From NCBI GenBank assembly GCA_963693085.1, contig OY856411.1:112783267-112847266 (forward strand): a stretch of 64,000 nt of DNA, given 5' to 3'. This stretch comes from Alisma plantago-aquatica (Eukaryota > Streptophyta > Magnoliopsida > Alismatales > Alismataceae). Made by a program: the position numbers and the translations under genes. This document shows positions 57,401 through 64,000 of the stretch, in pieces (within the stretch, counting starts at the first letter, position 1; each line of letters starts with the position of its first letter). A model generated the notes under the pieces. It was not told where the DNA came from, searched no databases, and saw nothing but the letters and a program-made list of their open reading frames with translations.

Positions 57401-57968
57401 GCTTGCTTGCTTATGCTAGTATAGTCTAGTTGTTCTTGCTTAACCTAGTCAATTGCTCAGTTTTGATAGTTAAGGTTAATTTAGATCTTTTCTTGCTTTA
57501 GTGGTTACTTAGTTTCTAAATTTCTTCTTGCTCATCTAGTGTAGTGTAACTTACCTTTTCTCTTGCTTAGTTAGTTGGTTAACCTTGATTTTTAAGCTTG
57601 CTTATTTAAGATAACTTAGGTTCAATTCTGCCTTTCTTGCTCGTTCACTTAGATTAATCATAAAACACACCCCTTTTAAACCCTTCAACCCTAAACTGCG
57701 CATTAGGAACGTAGCCAACACTAGTCTAGCTCTAGTGCCCCCTTTGTCCCTGAGGATCAACCGCTACTCTTTCTAATAACCTATACTACAATAGTACCCT
57801 GTGCACTTGTGGGTGACCTATTTGGTACTGTGATCGACTTGGTTGGGGCTAATACAACTTTTGAAAGATCCACATGTATGTTCGAGTCCAGTGGAGTGCA
57901 TCTAGTCACCTCTAGTTGGCTTGTGTGTATGTCTTTGGCTTGACGCACCAATACTTAGGCACATATCA
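57401..57968 (+). repeat. Element C LTR, 3' piece
   Basis: It starts with the GCTTG duplication of D and runs to CACATATCA. It contains TTCTTGCT-rich text and the U5 block with CCCTGAGGATCAACC and GTGCACTTGTGGG typical of Athila/Tat LTR ends. No primer site follows. Confidence 0.7.
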
Positions 57969-58125
57969 CTCATCATTGGGTACTATTTTGCGATAAAATA
58001 AGCATTTGCAAAAATTACCCAAAAACAAGAGAAAAAACGCAATATGAACAGGAAAAATCAATATTAAGCATATTAACAAGCAAAGATTATCAAGATAGAT
58101 GCAAAGCATATAGGATAGATGACGA

Positions 58126-61100
58126 CTAGCTAGAAGGCATATCAAATTCATTCAAAGTAGTTATAAGCAATTTTGATCTAATAGAATTAAATTTCTCTCT
58201 AGCTAGAAGTTTAGTGAAAATGTCTGCCAATTGATTTTTCGTGTCCACATGCGTGATATAAATATCCTTCTTGGCAATGTGATCACGAAGAAAGTGATGG
58301 CGAACCTCTATAAGTTTAGCTCTACTATGCAATATAGGATTGTAAGACAAGTTAATTGTACTGGTATTATCGCAATAGGTAAGAGAAGCATCAAAATGAA
58401 TGTTAAAGTCTTGGAACATTTGCTTCATCCATAGGACCTGGGGACAACAACTCCCGGCTGCAATTTACTCATCCTCGGTGGTTGATAATGCCACAATGCT
58501 CTATTTCTTGGAGAACCAAGACACCAAGCATGGTCCTAGGAGGAAACAAGTGCCACTTGTGCACTTTCTATCAATCAAGCAGCCTGCATAATCAACATCA
58601 CTATAGGCAATAAGAGTAAAGTCCGCTGACTTGGGATACCATAGTCCAAAATTTTGAGTTTTGGCTAAGTACCTTAGAATCCTCTTAATAGCTATTAGAT
58701 GAGATTTCTTAGGATTTGATTGAAATCTAGCACACAAGCCAACACTAAACATTATGTCAGGTCTATAGGCAGTTAAATAAAGTAAACTTCCAATCATACC
58801 TCTATAGAGCTTCTCATCTACCTTTTCACCTTCTTAATCTCTATCAAGTTTGGCGGTGTTTGACATGGGTGTGTCCATCAACTTGGTATTCTCCATCCCA
58901 AAATGCTTAAGTAGTTCATTTGTGTACTTGCCTTGGTTGATGAAGTTCCTATCTTTTTTTGTTTGATTTGAAAGTCAATGAAGAATGTGAGTTCACCCAA
59001 CATACTCATCTCGAGTTCACTCTGCATAAGATCACTAAATTCTTTGCAAAGATCAAGGTTAGTTCTGTAAAAAATGATATCATCAACATATATTTGAATA
59101 ATAAGAAAATTGTTAGAAGTGTTCTTTGGAAACAAGGTAGAATCCACTTTGCCCATGATATAACCATGCTCTAACAAAAAGTTCTTTAATTTCTCATACC
59201 AAGCTCTTGGTGCTTGTTTGAGTCCATAGAGAGCTTTTTGCAAAAAATAACATGGTTAGGTAGACTATCATGTTCAAAGCCCAGAGGTTGTGCAACATAC
59301 ACTTCCTCCTCAATTGTACCATTCAAAAATGCACTTTTAACATCCATTTGATACAAAAGAAAGTTTTTATGACTAGAAAAAGCAAGCAATATACAAATGG
59401 ACTCAAGTCTAGCTATAGGTGCATATGTTTCATCAAATTCAATACCTACATGTTGATTGTAGTCTTGAGCCACTAACCTTGCTTTGTTTCTTACCACTTT
59501 GCTGCTTTCATCTAGTTTTTTGCGGTAGACCCATTTGGTGCCAATGATCTTTCTATCACTTGGTCTTGGAACAAGGGTCCAAACTTTTGTTCTTCTCAAA
59601 TTGTTCCAGCTCCTCTTGCATATCTAGGATCCATTCTTCATCCCCAAGAGCTTCCTTGATATCTTTAGCCTCTAGTTGTGAGATGAAGGTGTTGTTGGAT
59701 TGTTCTTTTTTGAATGCAGCCCACATTTTCACTCTCTCAAACAGATCACCTAAAATCAGCTCCTTAGGACAGTTCTTTACAAACTGGGGAGTTGGATCCT
59801 TCTTTTCATCATCTTTGTCTTCTTCTTGAGCAACCACCTCTTTTCCCTTTTGGGTGATGTTGAGTTCTTTAAGGATAGGAATCACTTCATCTACAACATC
59901 ATCATTTGAAATAATATCTTTGGGAATAGAGGGGTTAGTCTCAATAAACTTTACATTAATAGATTCTTCTACCTTAGCAAGATCAACATTATAAACTCTA
60001 TATTCATTGCTAGTAGTGCTATAGCCAAGAAAGAAAGCCTTGTATGATTTCGGATCAAACTTTTCAAGAGAATCTTTTGTATTAAAAAAACAAGGGCATC
60101 CGAAAACATGGAAATACTCGATAGAAGGCTTCCTACCACGCCATAGTTCATAGGGGGTTTTCTTAAGTGAGGGATGAGTGAAAATACAGTTTTGCACAAA
60201 ACAAGAGGTACTGATAGCTTCAGCCCAAAACTTCTTAGGAGTGTCATGCTCAAGAAGCATGGTCCTAGACATTTCCTATAGATACCTATTCTTCCTCTCT
60301 ACAACCCCATTTTGTTGAGGTGAAGAAAAGTTGTGTGCATAACCCGATTCTTGACAAAAATGCTCAAAAAGCTCATTTTTAAATTCTCCCCCATGGTCAC
60401 TACAGATGGAAACAATCCGGCAAGAATCTTCATTTTCAACTCGTTTGCAAAAACTAGAGAAAACATCAAGTGGATCACTCTTTGAAACAAGAAAGAAGGT
60501 CCAAGTATATCTAGAGAAATCATCAAAAATAACAAGGCAATACTTGGAACCATGAAGAGATTCCATTCTCATTGGTCCAAATAGATCAATATGAAGAAGC
60601 TCGAGAGCTCTCTTAGTGCTAAGGACTCCTTTGGATTTGAAGAAGGACTTAGTTTTCTTTCCTTGTGTACAAGGTTGGCATTCTTCATCCTTTTCAAAAT
60701 CTAATTTAGGAAGTCCCTTGACTAAGTCCTTTTTTCTCAACTTCTTTAATTGATGCATATTTACATGGCCAAGCCGGTGGTGCCATAGATAAATATCATT
60801 CAAGTTGGCTACAAGGCATCTACCAACCACATGATTAATATAGTTAAGAACAATAACATAAAGATTACCACTTCTAGTTCCCTTATATATAACTTGGTAG
60901 GTGAGGGAATCTAGAATCAAAAATTCAAAAGCAGTAAATAGTACAAGGTAACCATTACAAAAAAGTTGGCTGACACTTATTAAATTGTTATGTAGGCCAT
61001 CAACAAAAAGAACATTCTTGATGCATAAGGATTAACCTACATAAACCTCACATTTGACTTTACCTTTGTTGTTGTGCCCAAAGGTGACAAATCCTCCTTT

Positions 61101-61195
61101 TTTCTTTGTAAAATTGTTGACATGGCTTATGTCACTAGTCATGTGCTTTGTGTAGCCACTATTAACAATCCATCTATCTTTTCCCTACAAGAAAG
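58126..61195 (-). pseudogene. pol: Element I pol: protease, integrase, reverse transcriptase, RNase H
   Basis: Minus strand. The protease near 61165 reads WIVNSGYTKHM, where copia proteases have DSG, so the catalytic Asp is Asn. The Gag-pre-integrase and HHCC region has WHHRLGHVN and ECQPCTQGK. The integrase core has LLHIDLFGPM, ICSDHGGEF and NGVVERKNR (D, D, E). A TAG near 60276 follows NRYL. Reverse transcriptase spans 59599-58878 with [21 protein letters not shown] and YVDDIIF. RNase H has YSDVDYAGCLIDRKCTSG and ends ADIFTKLLAREKFNSIRSKL. Frameshifts lie near 59583 (an extra A), near 59245 and near 58960 (an A run). Stops lie near 58837, 58501 and 58470. Confidence 0.92.
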
Positions 61196-61212
61196 GAGAA
61201 TGTCGGTTCCCA

Positions 61213-63195
61213 ACTCAAACTTTGGGCTCCAGAGTTAGCTTGGGGACCCATTTCATCTTTGGGTTGGTCCCCTTAGGCTTGTAAGGACAATAAGTGGAAT
61301 AATGATCATCACATTTCCAATAAGAACAAACCATAGGATTCTTAGTGCCCAAAGATTATCCTACAAAGAAAGAGATCTCCTTTCTATTTTTCTTACCTTT
61401 GGCCTTACTCTTGCCCTTTGAGGCTCCCCCTACAAATCCCAGACCACTAGTACCACTTTGTTTAGTAGAATGATCAAGGATTTCATTCAGGGAGTTGTTC
61501 CCTTTGAGGAATTTCTACGTGGATGCTCTCAATCTATGGTTATCATCATTCAAAGAAACAATAGTAGAAGATAAACTAGATATGTCATCCCTAGCATGCA
61601 CAAGATCAGCCTCAAGACATAAGGCTTTAGTAAGATATGAATCCTTTTCAAGAGAGATAGAAGCAACATTAACACTAGGCAACAAATGCCTAGAAGATAG
61701 ATCATTTACTTGACTAAGAAACCTAGCATTTTTAGATTTTAGCATTTTAATCTCTTTGAGATAAACATCTCTCTCTTCTCTATGAGCATCAATAAGCAAC
61801 TTAAATTCAACATTTTTAGTTCTAAGAAATTCAAGTTCTTTTAGGCAATTTTAGTTTTCTTCTTTAAGATTTTCAATGTTCTTAAGGTAGATACCATTCT
61901 CAACTTCAACCCCATTGTAGTGAAGTTTAAGGTCAAGGTATTTCCCTTGAAAATTATCAATACTCTCAAGTTTGGTTTTCTCATTCAATTCTTTGGAATT
62001 CAAGCTTAGCATAACGATCATCAATAATTTTTCCTAACCATTTTCTCTTAGATTTACTTTAGCAAAAGAAGAACGAGTTGTAACAAGCATGTCAATAATA
62101 GCTTCTTTAGGCAATTCATGCACACTTACCTCACTTACCTCACCAATTTCTTCACTTGTAGAGGCCATGAGAGCAAGGTGGCACTCTCCATCTTCTTCGA
62201 AGCTAGAGCTGCTTGAAGATGAAGCTTCCCAAGCGGCATGAGTTGCATTCTTGTGTCTCTTCTCCTTCTTGTCCTTCCTCTTGTGCTTGCTCTCCTTCTT
62301 GTAATCCTCTTCTTTCCTTGAGCTTCTCTTATGGTGAGACTTTCTTGACTTTGGGCATTCACTCTTGTAGTACCCCTTTTGACCACACTTGTAGCATCTA
62401 GGAGTAGAGGAGGAGGAGGCTTGTTTTTCCTTGAAGTGCTTTCCCTTGATGTAGTTGGCTTCAGGCTCACTAGGGCCTTCATCTTCACTAGGGGATAAGG
62501 GAGAAGTCCAGAAAGCAAGTTGTTGTTGAAGGATGAAAGCCTCCACTTGTGCTTTGAAAGCACTATCTTTGATCTTCTTGTCTTCCTTCTATTCTTACTT
62601 AGCTTCTTCTTCTTGCTTGTCAAGTCTAGGAATCATGGGCTTGAAGATTGCCAAATAGTTCTTCAATTGGGATGTCACCAAGGCTCCTCACTTCTTCAAT
62701 GGAGGTGACCTCTGACTCTCATCCCTTTGGAAGAGTTCTCAAGATCTTTGAGTTGATGACACCTCTATCCAAAGTGCTGCCCAATGTAGCCAAACCATTG
62801 ATGATGACAATGAGCCTTGAATACATCTTTGTAATTCCTTCTTTCTTTCCCATCTTGAAGTTCCCTAGGAGGCTATTCAACATGTAGATACTTGCCTCCT
62901 TGACATGCTTTGTGCCTTCATATGTGATGCACAGCTTGTCCCAAATCTCATATGTGGTGTCCCATGATGAGATCCAGTTGAATTATGTGGGAATGAGGGC
63001 TGCGTAGAGGATTGAGTTAAGCCTCCTTTAGAGAAGATTCACTCCATGTTGCAACAACTGTGATTGGTTCTTTATGGTGTGACCATCACCTTCCACATAT
63101 CAAAGTTTGTCCCTTGAATGTAGAACTGTATCTGTCTCTTCCAATAGAGGAAGTTGGCGCCATCAAACGCCGGAGGGTGCAATGAGTAAACTTCC
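61213..63195 (-). pseudogene. gag: Element I gag
   Basis: Minus strand. The N-terminal part reads PPAFDGANFLYWKRQIQFYI near 63175 and NSLLGNFKMGKKEGITKMYS near 62870 (the copia Gag core), with stops such as TAA near 63085 and TGA near 62722. An open part (62546-62034) holds a knuckle with His replaced by Tyr (CYKCGQKGYYKSEC), a Lys/Arg/Ser-rich stretch and an acidic Ser-rich run. A coiled coil (61799-61515 and beyond) and a second Cys/His cluster near 61320 (CDDHYSTYCPYKPKG), then KWVPK, follow. The order of knuckle, coil and knuckle matches ORF1 of element E. Confidence 0.82.
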
Positions 63196-63267
63196 TCTCA
63201 TTTGAGTGAACAAAGTAGGTTGTCACCTATCTTCTCATCTTGTGGGAGATTGTTGGAGAAGATCCTT

Positions 63268-63280
63268 GACTCTGATACCA
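63268..63280 (-). promoter_or_regulatory. Element I primer-binding site (tRNA-iMet type)
   Basis: The minus strand reads TGGTATCAGAGTC, an initiator-Met primer site with a late mismatch, two bases from the LTR end GATCCAACA at 63283. Confidence 0.88.
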
Positions 63281-63282
63281 CT

Positions 63283-64000
63283 TGTTGGATCTAAGAGCTC
63301 TAGAGGGGAGTGAATAGAGCTACAAAATTTCTCACAAAATAGATTAGACCTTCAAACTATATTAATTAGGAGCAAAAGCTTAATGGCAATTTGAGGTCCT
63401 ATCTAACAAGCACAGCAAGGATGAGAGAGATTGATAGCAAGCACTTGACAAAGGGATCTAGGGTGGTTACACACTTCAAATTAGAAGTGAGTCAGTCCAC
63501 TACCTAGAGAGGTCAACCTCTAGGACTTTGCAAGTGCTTTTCTCTAATATATCACCACAAAGATTTATATCTATAGACCACCAAAGGACTTACCCATCCA
63601 ACCACAAGGAGATCTCCACCTTAACAAGGAACTTACCCACTTAGCTTGAGTCTTCAGCCTTCACCAAGGTATTACCCACTCAAGTTCAAGTCTTCCACCT
63701 TGAAGGACTTTGCTTCTCCTCTTGGATCTTCAACCTTTTCTTTCTCCTTCACTTGGAGAAGATCACCACCTCTTCAACATCCTTAAAGAGGACCAGCTAC
63801 AGCTCCTTCTTCACTCGATAGAGCTTGGTTCAGATTTTCTTCATAAGAGAAGGAGATAGAGAAGTAGTGGAAGATTGAGAGCTTTACATGCAAAAAGGTG
63901 GAGCTCTCTTACAATAATCCTAACTCAATCATAAATCACAAAATGATATGTAAACTAGAGATAAAGGGGCTCAAGGAGTAGTAGCACACTCAACTACATC
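63283..64000 (-). repeat. Element I 5' LTR, R-U5 part (continues past the window)
   Basis: It ends on the minus strand in GATCCAACA at 63283. It contains repeated GAAGACTYRA and GGTGGAGAT-type units (about 63590-63800) and a compact set of inverted repeats at 63461-63536. Those are organised like the set at 10612-10678 in element E. The U3 and TATA box would lie beyond 64000. Confidence 0.85.

Larger units (their letters stand above)
30389..57968 (+). repeat. Element C 3' LTR in three pieces
   Basis: The pieces are 30389-31421, 46805-47628 and 57401-57968, together about 2.4 kb, starting TGATGTAGCC and ending CACATATCA. Gap one holds F and G, gap two holds D. The D insertion is proved by its GCTTG duplication on both sides. 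The last piece has the typical Athila/Tat U5 text, including CCCTGAGGATC and GTGCACTTGTGGG. No primer site follows 57968, so this is the 3' LTR. The TATA box is at 31313-31320, downstream of a motif cluster. Confidence 0.75.
57969..64000 (-). mobile_element. Element I: decayed Sirevirus-like copia element, incomplete at both ends
   Basis: In minus-strand order: 5' LTR (from beyond the window to 63283), initiator-Met-type primer site, gag, protease, integrase, reverse transcriptase, RNase H, and about 155 bp of 3' non-coding sequence. It is then cut at 57968 by the end of LTR C. The 3' LTR is not present. The copia gene order (integrase before reverse transcriptase) is clear. Confidence 0.92.

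Overview
The window is plant nuclear DNA made almost entirely of nested LTR retrotransposons. I find no host gene, rRNA, tRNA or CRISPR array. The evidence is primer-binding sites matching plant initiator-Met and Asp tRNAs, Ty1/copia and Ty3/gypsy polyproteins (one with a chromodomain), Athila-type gag sequence, and 5-bp target duplications. It looks like a heterochromatic, probably pericentromeric, region of a flowering plant; the species cannot be named from the sequence. I use letters for the elements.

Left block (1-29.1 kb): an old, broken Ty3/gypsy element J runs on the + strand (LTR end near 4493, gag from 4725, protease to RNase H at 27.2-29.1 kb). Its gag is split at 5006/26611 by element K, which has long terminal inverted repeats. 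K holds element H (9028-26317, minus strand, duplication GTGAG), an Athila-like LTR element without pol. H's left LTR holds element E (9358-16679, + strand, duplication GTAAC), a copia-type element without pol that carries a large second ORF. The order of insertion is therefore J, then K, then H, then E.

Middle block (29.1-58.0 kb): the 3' end of an Athila/Tat-like element C (+ strand) has an LTR cut into three pieces (30389-31421, 46805-47628, 57401-57968). The first gap holds F (31422-45868, minus strand), a chromodomain Ty3 element with 4.8-kb LTRs. A fragment of a second copy, G, is joined through a shared LTR (45869-46804). The second gap holds D (47629-57400, minus strand, duplication GCTTG), a Ty3 element with 2.8-kb LTRs and a decayed interior.

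Right block (58.0-64.0 kb): a decayed Sirevirus-like copia element I on the minus strand runs off the right end inside its 5' LTR.

The most unusual pattern is shared by unrelated families. C, E, F and H each carry a dense cluster of CpG-containing, dyad-symmetric short motifs just upstream of the LTR TATA box, and D has such a cluster without a clear TATA. The motif differs in each family. In the two pol-less elements, E and H, a second copy of the element's own motif cluster plus a TATA box lies inside the element, upstream of a second ORF of the plant 'putative transposon protein'/Athila ORF1 type. Every protein gene here is broken by stops or frameshifts, several by CGA-to-TGA changes.
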